The notes under the pieces are model-generated. The model worked only from the letters and a program-made list of their open reading frames with translations, ran no database searches and was not told the DNA's origin. DNA of 64,000 nt from Isoetes taiwanensis. Lineage: Eukaryota; Streptophyta; Lycopodiopsida; Isoetales; Isoetaceae. Of the stretch, positions 36,228-46,659 are shown piece by piece. Numbering within the stretch: the stretch's first letter is position 1; each line of letters begins with the position of its first letter. The position numbers were made by a program, and so were the translations under genes. Location of the stretch: NCBI GenBank assembly GCA_021234155.1, contig JAJEKV010000338.1, positions 188,001 through 252,000 of the forward strand, in the 5' to 3' direction.

Positions 36228-36257
36228 AAAATGCCCCCCACCTACGTGCGTTTACCC
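36228..36257 (-). repeat. Right terminal inverted repeat of the Sola-like element
   Basis: It ends GTGCGTTTACCC and is followed by the target duplication CGAG (36258-36261). It is complementary to 29305-29334 with a single mismatch. Confidence 0.92.
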
Positions 36258-36640
36258 CGAGATCCGACGGCTCACGTGGCTTTGGGACGTATCCTATGGC
36301 CCAGATGGCTTGGGAGTTTATATATAATTCGTATAGACGCGATCCTACGGTCCAGGTTGATTTGATCCTGATCGTCGATTCGAGATCCTACGGCTCACGT
36401 TGCTTTGGGACACATCCTACGGTGCACATGGCTTTGGGAATTATATGTAATCGATCCTACGGTCCAAGTTGATTCGATCCCGATGCGTCGATCCGAGGAT
36501 CTTACGCTCACGATGGCTTGGCACATATCCTACGATTGCACATGACTTTGGGAATTATATGTAATAGATTCTATGGCTCATGTTGCGTGAGATCTTGACC
36601 CTTGATCGAGTCCAAGATCCTACGGCCCAAGTTGAATGCT
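36258..36640 (+). repeat. Degenerate tandem array, unit about 115-120 bp, three units
   Basis: Units begin near 36258, 36380 and 36495. Each contains 'gatcctacggctcacg', then 'gctttggga', 'catcctacgg' and 'gggaattatatgtaat' in that order with about 15-20 percent divergence. The base run to the left of the Sola-like element (29281-29304) matches the end of a unit ('cgattcgag'), so the transposon landed inside this array. Confidence 0.75.
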
Positions 36641-36680
36641 CATCCCTCAGGGAAAGGCTTTTAAAATTTTTATGTTGTAT

Positions 36681-36742
36681 GGGGGATTCGAACCTTGGCC
36701 ATTGACCCCCAACCCCCCATTCTAACCACTAGACCAAGCATT
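36681..36742 (-). repeat. tRNA-like sequence, probable SINE head
   Basis: Read on the minus strand it contains a pol III A box (TGGTCTAGTGGTTAG, about 36722-36736) and a perfect B box (GGTTCGAATCC, about 36686-36696) at tRNA spacing. The anticodon stem does not pair well and the outer ends (tgcttgg / atacaac) do not form an acceptor stem, so it is not a working tRNA. It fits the tRNA-derived head of a SINE oriented right to left; a poly-A or T-rich tail was not located with confidence. Confidence 0.55.
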
Positions 36743-36779
36743 AATTCCATAAAAAATTTATGTTTCAAATATACTTAAG

Positions 36780-37530
36780 GGTAATGTTCCCATTAAGATA
36801 AAATAGACTATAACATTCTAGCTAGTTCAAGAAGGTTCTAGAATGCTCTGGAAGGCTCTAGAAAGTTCTAGAATCTTCTAGAAAGTTTTAGAACATAAGA
36901 GAATCTGGGGGGATCTAAGAAAATTCTTCCAGAAAGTTCCAAATTGTTCTAATAAGTTTTAGAATGTTCTAGAATGTAGGGGAATCTACGGGAATGTAAG
37001 GAAATCTAGGGAAATACTTCCAGAAAGTTCTAGAATATATTGAAAGTCTTAGAATGTTCCAGAAGTCTTAGAATGTTCCAGAAGTCTTAGAATATTCTAA
37101 AAAGTTATAGAATGTAAAGGAATCCAGAAGAATCTAATAGAATGTAAGAAAATCTTATAAAATATAAGAGAATCTAGGAAAATATTTACAAGCCTAAGGG
37201 AATCTCTTAAAATCTGGGGGATCTAAAGGAATCTTCATAAAATCTAAGGGAATCTAAGAAAATGTTGATGAAATCTTAGAGTATCTAAGGGAATCTTTAT
37301 AGAATCTCTTTGAATCTCATGTAATGTAAGGGAACCTAGGGCAATCTCATAAAATCTAAATGAATCTAAGAGAATCTAAGGGGATCTTCATAGAATCTTG
37401 GAGAATCTAGGGAAATCTAATGGAATCTAGAGGGAATCTTATAAAATTTAGAGAAATGCTCACGAACCCTCTAAGAGAACCCTGATAGAATCTTAGAGAA
37501 TCTATCAAGAGATTCTTTTACAAGAACTTG
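36780..37530 (+). repeat. Degenerate GAATCT / TTCTAGAA repeat array
   Basis: About 750 bp made of short words such as 'gaatctaagg', 'agaatct' and 'ttctagaa', with no fixed unit. The left 120 bp is dominated by TTCTAGAA palindromes, the rest by (A/G)GAATCTA. A shorter stretch at 37655-37795 carries the same words on the other strand ('agattccc', 'agattct'), so the two face each other across about 120 bp. No ORF is supported. Confidence 0.75.
36826..36883. promoter_or_regulatory. Sequence matching clustered heat-shock elements
   Basis: At 36826-36843 the pattern is TTCnnGAAnnTTCnnGAA (four alternating units). At 36861-36883 it is GAAnnTTCnnGAAnnTTCnnGAA (five units). This is exactly the binding pattern of plant heat-shock factors. 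It sits in a repeat array rich in TTCTAGAA, so the match may be a by-product of the repeat. The nearest downstream gene is a decayed copia LTR about 930 bp away. Confidence 0.35.
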
Positions 37531-37809
37531 CACGTAGGAACATGCGAAACTCGAACATGCACCGTAGGACGCATTAAATTTCTTGTATATATATACAAGT
37601 GTTTGTACTATGAAGGACTACATGAAGTCGACCCTGCAATGTGGATGGTGGAAGATGCCCTTAGATTTTTAAGATTCTACAAAGATTTCTCTAACAATTC
37701 TATGTAGATTCTCCTAGATTCATTCAAAATATGTAAAGGTTCCCTTAGATTCCCCTATATTCTCAAAGATTTTATGAAGATTTCCTTGGATTCCTCGAGT
37801 TCACGAAAT

Positions 37810-38160
37810 TGATATATAACATGTCGACCTTATTTTGGTATGAACCATTAAGGCTAGAAAGTCAAATTGTGGTCGAATGAAATGGAGGCAAGAAATATTT
37901 TGAAATAGGAAAGGAGAGATCGGAACGGAGCAATAAAATCGGTCCGGCTTGAATGTTCGACTGATCATTATAAAGCTAAGTAGTACAAATAGATTTGTAT
38001 GCAGATGATCGAAGATAAGAAAGGTTACAGATGCTTGGGCTCTCGATGTTATTTGATTGAATAATGCTGTATTAATTGAGTAACCATTGAAAAATGACTT
38101 TACTGTGGCATTGAAAGCTATCTAATGGTTAGTGCATTATTCTACAACATTGACATTTAA
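37810..38160 (+). repeat. Copia 5' LTR, left part (interrupted)
   Basis: Begins TGATATATAACATGTCGACC and matches 45278-45493 for its first 216 bases and 61914-62040 or so for the rest. It is broken at 38160 by a TIR element; the remaining 69 bases of the LTR are at 41351-41419. Confidence 0.88.
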
Positions 38161-39354
38161 GCCCGGGGATTTCACCATTAAAAAACCGTATGATACATGT
38201 GCGTGACTGGTTAGGGGGTTTTTTTTTTTTTTAACCCGTCCGCATACGGTCGAAGGAGAATACGGCTGCACCACCATTTTTTCGTAGGTGGTCGTGAAGG
38301 GGAGGTCTGGGCGGGAACTCTTCACCAGTTTGATACGTTAGGGGTTCTTCAAGATCCGAGGTTCTGAATCATAGGGGTTCTTGTAGTTCATCTGCTCCTG
38401 TCTACTTCAAAACTAGCACAGTAATTTCGATTTAGGGCAAGACTATGTTCCTGCACTTTGAAATCTCTTTTCATGCTCTACACTGGCCGGAAAGCTTTGA
38501 ACATGAACCAGGCCTGTCAAAAACAGGTTTGCTTGATCTACTTTGTTTTTACATATGCATTCAAGATCGTGGGCTTTAAAGATCTCAAAGGGTTTTCCCA
38601 TACAAAGTTATAAATTGAAACTGTCCGGGCTTTGTTTTGTGAAGTAGCTGCTGAAGCAGCTCATAATTTCGTTGATGGTCATTGCCTACCCAAAAATAGT
38701 CCGGCTGGAGCAACTTCGATTTACTCCGATTGCCTAAGACTGCCGATCCGCCAACGGTGCCATTTAGGGTTTATTCTAAACCCGTGTTTTCGGGCTACAG
38801 GTTTATTGGATCTTTGCTACCCGGCATATAATATGGAATTAGTTAATCCTCTCAAATATTCGACCCATTCTATCTTAAGAAGGTGAAGTCTTCTGCCTTT
38901 AACGATTGGTTCTAGGATTTGTCTCTAAATAGATCACGTTTGAATACATGTCTTCAAATAGGACTGGAAATTCTACATTCATACAACATCTTGATTCAAC
39001 TTATGGGGCTTTGTGCTTGGATGCATGTTTTTTGTGGGCTCTATTTTATCCCTTACTGCTGGATTTGAAAAGGAAGGCATGTCAGAATAAGCATGACAAA
39101 TTATACCATTTTTCAAGCAATGATTTGCTCTCTTGACAATAGAAGTTTCGTTATGCTCCTACTGCTTCTATTCATTTGGCTGCCAAATATATTTAAAATC
39201 GTTTTATGGCAGGCTCTAAAGCATACGGCATGCTGGCTGCAACTACAGTCCGATTTAAAGAAACAACAGTTTGGAAGGCCCAAGGCAAGCAGGGAACTTC
39301 CTTTTTTCCCTGCTAGTGAAGACTCATAATATGGAGGGAATGGGAATGAAATCT

Positions 39355-40360
39355 CCAGTAACTAAGAGAGTCATGGTGGAGATTTCTAAGAGAATAAAAG
39401 AGGCAAAAACTCAAAAGAAGTCCTTTCAGAATAGAAGGTGCGACAGCAAATGCACGAGGCTAGAGGCTGATATCCGAACTCATTTTAGAGCAGCCATTCC
39501 AAAAATTTCTACTAGTTTCTTGAGTATATGTTCTCTTAGTAATGAGTAAGTATATTTATTGTCTAGGAGGCATATGCCTTTCTTACAAGTTTTTAATGCT
39601 GTATGTATTTGATCTCATAGACCATATGGGTCTTCAGTAATTGTAGCAAATCTTTCTTGTTTATTTCTTATATATATTGAATTCTTTTTTCCCATTGTTC
39701 TTTTTTCCCAGCTTATATCTTATTCAGCACTTCCTCTGGGTGCTGACCTTGATGTCATGACGGAAATGTGCAAAGGTTATATGGATGAAAATTTGAAGGG
39801 AACACTTTATGACATACTAGCTAATCGGGATGCGTGGTAAGTTTTTTCAAGACAAATTAGTTTTCTTCTACCTTCCGTCCCTCTCTACAATCCAATCTCA
39901 TTATGCATCAGTATATGTATTGTTTTGATACTTGGTAAAAAGGTGTCGTTGATTTGGCAGGTGCAATGGTAGACGAGTTACTTAGGTATATAGTTTGTTT
40001 CGGTTAAAACGTTATTAACACACTACATGAATATAGATCGCATTTCACAACTGGAACAATGGTCAGTTTTATGTGGACTCCTTTTTTTTAGGCTTCAGAG
40101 TCTAAAATACATGCTGGAAGATTGGGTTTATTCTTTATGCCATCATATCATTCGCAATCTGCTACAATAACAGTTTCTTGCTATAAGAATGGGGCCAAAT
40201 TTATGAGCTTTTCTTTGCAGGTGGGTGCCTGGACGCATTGTGGATGCGAGAAAGCAGCTCAGAAATTTACTGCAGAATTTAAGCACGAATAGAGATATCT
40301 TGCTACTAGACATTGCGCTCAGTAATTTCTTTGGCATTTCCGTTGTGCGTATTGACAAGG
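39355..40360 (+). pseudogene. Exon-like fragments of unidentified origin in the TIR element
   Basis: Three stretches look like exons: 39355-39549 (MKSPVTKRVMVEISKRIKEA, basic helix), 39715-39838 (ALPLGADLDVMTEMCKGYMD and on to NRDAW, then a GT donor) and about 40221-40360 (VPGRIVDARKQLRNLLQNLS, then NRDILLLDIALSNFF). The last piece weakly recalls the 'AR-x-x-LR-x-LL ... D-x-LLLD-x-AL' segment of glucan water dikinases, but this is a guess from memory. They are on the same strand as the TWD1 fragment and may come from a different gene. Confidence 0.3.
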
Positions 40361-40504
40361 CAAGGCCCTTAAATTAGTCATTAGTTTGACATATGAATAT
40401 TTTCATCTTTAGAAGCAGAATGGAATGGCCAGCCAAGGGAGGTGCAGTTGTCTGATATGCAAAAAGTTGGAGATGCTTGCATTCCCTCACTGCTGGTTCC
40501 TGAA

Positions 40505-40786
40505 CTATATCTTGGCAGAACAGGTGAAGCAAGGAATGATTTTAAAAAAGTAAAGCAACTGGAACCTGATGATAAGGCTAAGGCATTAATTCATGAATTG
40601 CATGTTCTGGCTCAACAAGATAAACAGCTATATGAAAAGCAAAAAGAACTCTACAAAGGATTGTTTGGTCGACCTCCAACAAAGCAACCTTCAAAGAGAA
40701 GATGGTATGCAATAGTATGGATCTGGTTACTCTCTCTTTTTAGGGTCATACCTTCCTTATTCCATAATCCATTTAGACATTCCTAA
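40505..40786 (+). pseudogene. TWD1/FKBP42 immunophilin, C-terminal fragment
   Basis: The frame reads GEARNDFKKVKQLEPDDKAK, then a helical stretch with LAQQDKQLYEKQKELYKGLF, a basic linker (PSKRRW) and a hydrophobic end YAIVWIWLLSLFRVIPSLF before a stop. Plant TWISTED DWARF1 (FKBP42), a membrane-anchored co-chaperone for auxin-transporting ABCB proteins, ends in the same order: last TPR helix (A-R-x-D-F-x-K), L-A-x-Q-E-K-x-L-Y-x-K-Q-K-E-x-Y-K-G-x-F, then a C-terminal membrane anchor. The PPIase and most TPR exons are missing; upstream sequence (from 40442) does not continue the TPR. The fragment lies inside a TIR transposon, so it is a captured copy. Its frame is open to the natural stop. Confidence 0.75.
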
Positions 40787-41420
40787 ACCCATATGCACCA
40801 TGTTTTCAAGCTTGAAGTATCCCTAGTACTTTACCACTAAACTACAATTTGAAAACAATCCACTAGCTTAGCCTTCAAATAGTTTAGACATTCCTAAACC
40901 CATATGCATTCTACAACCCCGTCTACAACCCTATACATTCTTACAACTACAATGATCCCGGCAATGTTCATTATTTATTCAACGTAAGGGACACATGCAA
41001 TGAAAATTCTTGCATCTTAAGAGATAGATGCAATTGAGTCTTAACCAACGAGACCAGTTTAGACGAGAATGAAGATGCGAGAAATGTCTATTAAACACAT
41101 TGTGAAATTTTTTTCCTTCTCCACAAACCATTTTTTCTCTGAATAAGGCTACGGCACAAACTCAAGTACAAGATTGGGTAGGGGTATGTAAAACGTAACA
41201 TAGTCCGGGCATATATCTACGGTAGGGGGCAGGGAAACTGGGTTTTCCTGGTTTTCGACCTCCAAAAGTCATATCAAGGGGTTTTCTGGTGACCCCTTGC
41301 ACGCACATGAGGTATCCCCATGTGCCTAGGTGAAATCCCCGGGCATTTAAGATTAATTGCTAGGAAATTGATTCATCGTTTGATCAAGTTCAACAAGACA
41401 TCTAAACAAATTTTTTTCAT

Positions 41421-41430
41421 TGGTATCAGA
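41421..41430 (+). other. Copia primer-binding site (initiator tRNA-Met)
   Basis: TGGTATCAGA, one base after the LTR end ...TTTCA. It matches the 3' end of plant initiator methionine tRNA used to prime minus-strand synthesis in most plant copia elements. Confidence 0.9.
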
Positions 41431-41434
41431 AAGG

Positions 41435-44400
41435 TCTCAACAAGATTTGGAGCAAACTTATTGACATCTATTGAAGTATTCAAAGGAGATACTGGCTTTT
41501 AGGTCTGGAAAGCATTAGGCAGGTGCTGGAATTTGAAAATTTATGGTACCTTATTGAAGAAGATAGTGCCAGAGTACCAACAATATTGAGCTCTGAAAAC
41601 TCAAGTACTGAACTGTTACATCTAGGTTGGTTGCAGGTACAGTATGGAGGTCCAAGCAATTATTGCAAGAAAAGTTGGAGCTGCTATAAAACTCAAACTG
41701 AGAGGTATGAGTCCAAAGGATATGTAGAAATATATGGTTAGTCAATATGAAGTTAAAACCTCATTTCAAATTGATGTTTTAGAGAAACAGCTTAGGAAGC
41801 TCAAGTTGCATGAAAAAGATAACCTGACAAAATACTTGGAGAAATTTGATTCAATCATAGCAGATTTAGATGGGGCAGGTTATATTAAATGAATATTATC
41901 AAATTTTATCTTTGGCAAGGTCAGTGTCACATAACAGTCAACTGGCTACATTGCTCATAAATGTTACAAGATCTAAAGAACATGCTATTCAAATGATTAG
42001 AAAAGAATTTGAGAAAAAGGGAGTCGAGCTAGAAGATGAAGAAAACTCTGCTGAGGTCTTATTTGCTGGTAAAACTAAAAAAGTGAGAAATATTAACAAG
42101 AAAAAACTAGGATCATGCTACAATTGTAATCAATATGTACACCTTAAAGCTGAATGTCCAAATGAAGGCAGGAGTATAAAATGTTTTAACTGTGATGGCA
42201 AGGGCCATGTAGCAGCAATCTGCCCAAGTCCAAGAGGGACTTCTGGAAGGGACAGGGGAAGAGGAAGGAGTGCAAACACCAGAGGTGGCTTTGGAAGAGG
42301 AAGATCTAACCAGAAGGAAAATCCAACCATGAATGTTGTACAAGAATCAAAGGTTGATGAAGAAGAAGGAATTGATGAAACTACTGAGGTAAAAAATGAT
42401 CAAATTTTGTCAATTTCAAATGGTTTGAATAAAAGGGATAATAAATTTTTGATAATAGATTCATGAGCTGAGAAAACCGTGACTTGTGATATAAAACTTG
42501 CTTAAGGAATGCAAAAAGGAAAGGAGCAGGAACATGTGCAATTGGGAGATGAAACTTCGCAAAGAATAGAAGACACTGGAATTCTAGAGATTTTTTATTT
42601 AAGAGGAAAAGTTGTAGAACTTAGAGTTCTTTGTGTATGCATAAGGTCTGATTGAGGTGATGAGTATCTATCAAATGAGTTCAAAAGGTTATGTGCTAAT
42701 CATGGCATCAAAAGGCAACTAACATGCAGGTTCTCACCTCAGCAAAATGGAGTGGTAGAAAGAAAAAACAAAACATTGCTCAATGCAGTCAGATCAATGT
42801 TAAAATACTCTAGATTACCAAATTTTGTGTGGGATGAAGCAATAAAAACTGTTGTATATGTTCAAAATCTGCTGCCAACCTCGAGTATAAATGGTGCTGC
42901 TCCAGAGATGGTAAGATACCTTGTTATGATAATTTGAGAGCATACGGTTGTCTTGCATTTGCACACGTACCAGAGGAGTTAAGAAAAAAATTGGATAACA
43001 GGGCATATATTATATACCTGGTTGGTTATGATCTGAACTCTACGGCCTATAGACTCTTTGATCCTGCACAAAGGAAGATCATAATAAGTAGGAATGTTAT
43101 ATTTGATGACACACAATTTTATAGAATAATTTCAAAGATTAATGCCTCGGACAAAGATGAGAAGAATGAGACAAAAGATCTAGAAGAGAATTCTAAACCA
43201 GACAGAAAGGAAAAAGAAATGATGGAAATTGCAGATCATTCAAGTGATGATTATGAAGATGACCTTGAAACTCAAAGTGTAAGCAAGGACATATTACATG
43301 GAGAAGAAATGGAAGATGAATCAGCACAAGCTGTTATGCCAGAAAAACCAAAAAGGAAAGGAAGGAGAACTGAGGCACAAATACTTGAGAATGAAAATAA
43401 AGAAATGGCTGAATTTCATGGCAGAAATGAAATGGGAAAGAGCAAGAGATTTCAGCCTCATGTAGGTGAAATTCATAGTGTGTTTGATGTTTTGATTTTA
43501 GAAGATCCAGAACTACCAAAAAACTATCATGAAGCAATAAATGGAAAACATGCAAAGCAATGGTTGGCAGCTATGCAAAAAGAAATGAGTGCCTTCAAAA
43601 GAACTGTTTGTTGACAGACCTGCAGATAAAAGCATTATTGGAAATAAGTGGTTTTTTAGAATAAAACCTGGAAATGAGGGAAAGCCTCATAAGTTTAAAG
43701 CTAGATTAGTTGCACAAAGCTTCACACAACAAAGGGGGCGTGACTATGATGAAACCTTTTCACCTCTGGTTAAAATAAATAGCTTAAGAATACTTCTTGC
43801 AATTGCAAATTCATGTGATCTTGAAATACATCACATGGATGTCAGTACAGGCTTTTTGAATGCAAAGCTTGAGGAAGAAATTTATTTGAAACAAGCATCA
43901 GGGTTTGAAACAGGAGATGGGAAAGTTTGGAAATTAAAAAATAGCAGTGTATGGTTTAAAACAATCACCAAGAGAATGGTACAAATGTATGGATAATTAT
44001 CTGCTAAAACATGGATTTGAAAAATTGAACTATGATAGAAACTTATACAGATTTAAGGATAGAGATAAATGGTGTATTATTGGACTTTATGTTGATGACA
44101 ATATTATGATTGCAAAGGGAAATAAGGTTCTCAATCACTGCAAATATATTTTGAACAAGAGGTTTCAAATGATAGATCTTGGCAAGTTGAAAAGTTTTCT
44201 AGGTATAGAATTGCACAGAAATAGGAACAACAAAACTCTGTTACTAAACCAAAGAATGCATATTGAAAGTATGGTTGAGAGATTTACATTGCAAATTCAC
44301 CTATAGACATAGAATCTTTGAACTCATGTGTCCACAAAATGAAAATGAAAGGAGACAAATGGAAAACATTCCTTACAGATCTTTAATAGGTTGTTTATTG

Positions 44401-45110
44401 TATCTTGCAAATTGTACCAGGCCTGACATATATTTTGCAGTGAATATACTCAGCAGGTACAATCATAATCCAGGAAAGGCTCATTCTAGAATGGGACTCG
44501 CAGAAACCAACAAACCGCCCGATGCGATTGGATTGCAGCAAAAAGAATTTTGAGATATTTAAAGAGGACCATGGACTTTGGAATTATATACAACTCAAAT
44601 GATTTAAATATGAAAGCATATTGTGATTCAGATTGGGATGGAGATCTGGACAAAAGGAAATCAACATTAGGATATCTGATATTATTAGGTGGTGCTCCTG
44701 TGGCATGGAAATACAAAAAAAAAACAAAATATTGTTGCTCTATCAAATGCAGAATCTAAGTATAATTCAGCAATGTTGGCAGCAAAGGAAATTATCTGGG
44801 AAAGAAGATTAATGAATGAGTTGGAGTTTAATCAGGATAAGCCTACATTATTATTTTGTGATAGTACCAGGTGCATAGCAATGTCTAAAAATCCACTGTT
44901 GCATGAAAGGTCAAAACATATAGAGATGGAGATTCATTTCTTAAGGGATGTTGTAAGTAAAAATCTAATACACCTGACATATATAAATACTGTGGAGCAG
45001 ATAGCAGATATTATGACTAAAGCATTACCAATATACAGGTTTGAAGAGTTGAGAAAATTGATGCAGTGCAGTAACAGACAAATATTACATGAAGGGGGGG
45101 ATGAAAGATA
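41435..45110 (+). pseudogene. Copia gag-pol remnant with stops, frameshifts and an internal deletion
   Basis: Gag at 41523-42466 ends with two zinc knuckles (CYNCNQYVHLKAEC and CFNCDGKGHVAAIC). The protease begins FLIIDS, then a TGA stop where the family has Gly of the DSGA active site. Sequence then jumps near 42640 to the last third of the integrase core (RSD, stop, GDEY, then NGVVERKNKTLLNAVRSML), so the zinc finger and first catalytic Asp are deleted. Reverse transcriptase covers about 43620-44300 in at least two frames, including the active-site YVDD. RNase H follows at about 44600-45090 (YCDSDWDGD; TKALP near the end) across one shift. It is not a working polyprotein. Codon use and motifs are those of ordinary plant Ty1/copia elements. 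Confidence 0.9.
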
Positions 45111-45277
45111 ATGATCATGTAATATTTGTTTTGAGCAGTTGGCATATGCTCGAAGTCAAACATATGAGTGATGTTGTTTGAAGTATGGATATGCTTAAAA
45201 AAAACCATTAAACCTAAGTTTTGGGTAATGGTTAAGCTATAGTAGTATTAACCTAAATAATATTGAAGGAGAAATAT

Positions 45278-45493
45278 TGATATATGACATGTCGACCTTA
45301 TTTTGGTATGAACCATTAAGGTTAGAAAGTCAAATTGTAGTTGAATAAAATGGAGACAAGAAGTATTTTGAAATTGGAAAGGAGAGATCGGCATGGAGCA
45401 ATCTGATCAGTCCGGCTTGAATGCTGGACTGATCATTATAAAGTTAAGTAGTACAAACAGATTTGTATGCGGTTGATCGAAGATAAACAAGGT
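45278..45493 (+). repeat. Copia 3' LTR, first half only
   Basis: It begins TGATATATGACATGTCGACC and follows the 5' LTR for 216 bases with about 17 differences, then abruptly changes to unrelated sequence (GCTGCGCACGG). The remaining half of an LTR of the same family begins at 61914. Confidence 0.85.
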
Positions 45494-46659
45494 GCTGCGC
45501 ACGGAGGGTTGCCCTCCATGGCCGGAGAGTGAAGTGGCTTAAATCATAGTTCAAAGTCATGTTTTGACAATCAATTTAATTCTACTTCTAGACAATGGAA
45601 TACTTGATACCATGACTTTATGGGAATTGCTCTCTCCCTCTCCCTTGCCTCCCCCCCTCCCCCCCCCACCCCCCCCCCTCCTTCCAAGGAACGATAGCCA
45701 TTTTGGTAGACGATGAATGCATGAAAGTGAGGCCTATCATGTCATGTGACTTAAAAATGTTTGCCCAAAAGTGATATTATTTTGTTGAAGGTTGTAAAAT
45801 CTGATGGTAGCTTCAATCATAACAAAATAAAGTATCCCTGTTATAGCTCTCACAGCTAAATTTCCATTATCACTTTACCTACCTTGATTTCAATTCTTTA
45901 ACTTCCATCTTTTTTTGTTTCAAATAGAGGTCTGGGTTCGATGGTATCTACTTCAAACTCAAAGGAAGGTCTAAGTGTAGTGATTGCTACTGAAGAACAA
46001 TTTCGGGAACTATATGTCGACCTAAATGTTTTTTATCAGCTACTGAAGGAGTTGCAATTCTAGAAACTATTACTCGACCCCAAATTTGTACGTTGTTTCT
46101 TATTTTTTATTCCATTGTTGTGAGATGGTTGCCAGGCTCCATGTTTCGGTGCCACCATAGCCAAAGCTTGCATATATAAATGGCCAAGCATATGTGATAT
46201 CTTACACAGACTGTACAAGCCAACTAGGCTGAACTCTGTTATAAGCCAATTAGGTTGAACTCTCTTGTACATATGAAGTTAAGAATTGGAAAAGCCTATC
46301 ACATCAAAACCAACTCTTGGATTTTCATTCGAGTTTCAATCAACAAATCTAGCTTACAAATCACATGATAATTTATAACATGCAATTCGCAACAATTGAT
46401 CTATAATCTCTATATACTCAGTGGATATTTTTCTAGATCACGCGACTTGTTAAAGGTGCAAATAGACGGGCATTCCTTACACCTAAGGCATAAGGAGTTT
46501 GTTGAGAAATTTGTGCCACTCTGCAGATATAGTAGTGAGAATACTCTGCATTTATTTTCCAAAATGATAAGGATCCATATATTAGGTATCAGGATACACT
46601 TAATAGGAGTGCATACAGACTTTTATGCAGTACTGTACAAGACTGTTTCTAGGATCATC
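45494..46659. other. Left end of the 16.4-kb nested segment; no gene
   Basis: Begins GCTGCGCACGGAGGG and has a 15-bp hairpin (ggaggg ttg ccctcc) at 45503-45517. A C-rich microsatellite lies at 45640-45685. No convincing ORF is seen. Confidence 0.5.

Larger units (their letters stand above)
29305..36257. mobile_element. DNA transposon (Sola-like), 6,953 bp, two convergent genes
   Basis: Terminal inverted repeats of 30 bp face each other: the left reads GGGTAAACGCACGCAGG and continues to 29334, the right is its complement at 36228-36257 with one mismatch. Both are flanked by the same 4-bp direct repeat CGAG (29301-29304 and 36258-36261). Just inside each TIR the phrase 'aagcaccccatcagcac' occurs, in the same orientation at both ends. 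The element carries a DDE-type transposase gene on the minus strand and a RING-H2/coiled-coil gene on the plus strand, converging on a PPR scrap. The 4-bp TSD, GGG terminus and the DFAEN / SDG / SHGKG transposase motifs point to the Sola superfamily. That assignment is from memory and needs a search. The flanks on both sides come from the same tandem array, which confirms the insertion point. Confidence 0.88.
38161..41344. mobile_element. TIR element carrying host gene fragments, 3,184 bp, inside the copia LTR
   Basis: It starts GCCCGGGGATTTCACC and ends with the exact complement (41329-41344). Weaker similarity continues inward for about 40 bases ('catgtgcgtg'). It is flanked by ATTTAA on both sides (38155-38160, 41345-41350). 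The LTR copy at 61914-62122 shows the same site without the element, which confirms the boundaries. No transposase is recognised. It carries the 3' end of a TWD1/FKBP42 gene and at least two other exon-like segments, as Pack-type elements do. The 6-bp TSD does not settle the superfamily. Confidence 0.8.
37810..45493 (+). mobile_element. Ty1/copia LTR retrotransposon, decayed and nested
   Basis: The 5' LTR runs from TGATATATAACATG (37810) to ...TTTCA (41419), about 420 bp when the 3,184-bp insertion at 38161-41344 and one TSD copy are discounted. The primer-binding site TGGTATCAGA (41421-41430), complementary to initiator tRNA-Met, follows after one base. Gag, protease, integrase, reverse transcriptase and RNase H remnants follow in copia order. 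The 3' LTR begins at 45278 after a purine run (45265-45274) and stops at 45493, about 216 bases into the LTR. The two LTR copies differ by roughly 5-8 percent over the shared part, so the insertion is old. The rest of the LTR is at 61914-62122. Confidence 0.88.

Noticed and set aside
36681-36742. Functional tRNA gene on the minus strand
   Set aside because: A and B boxes are present, but the acceptor arms and anticodon stem do not pair, so it was listed only as a SINE-like head.
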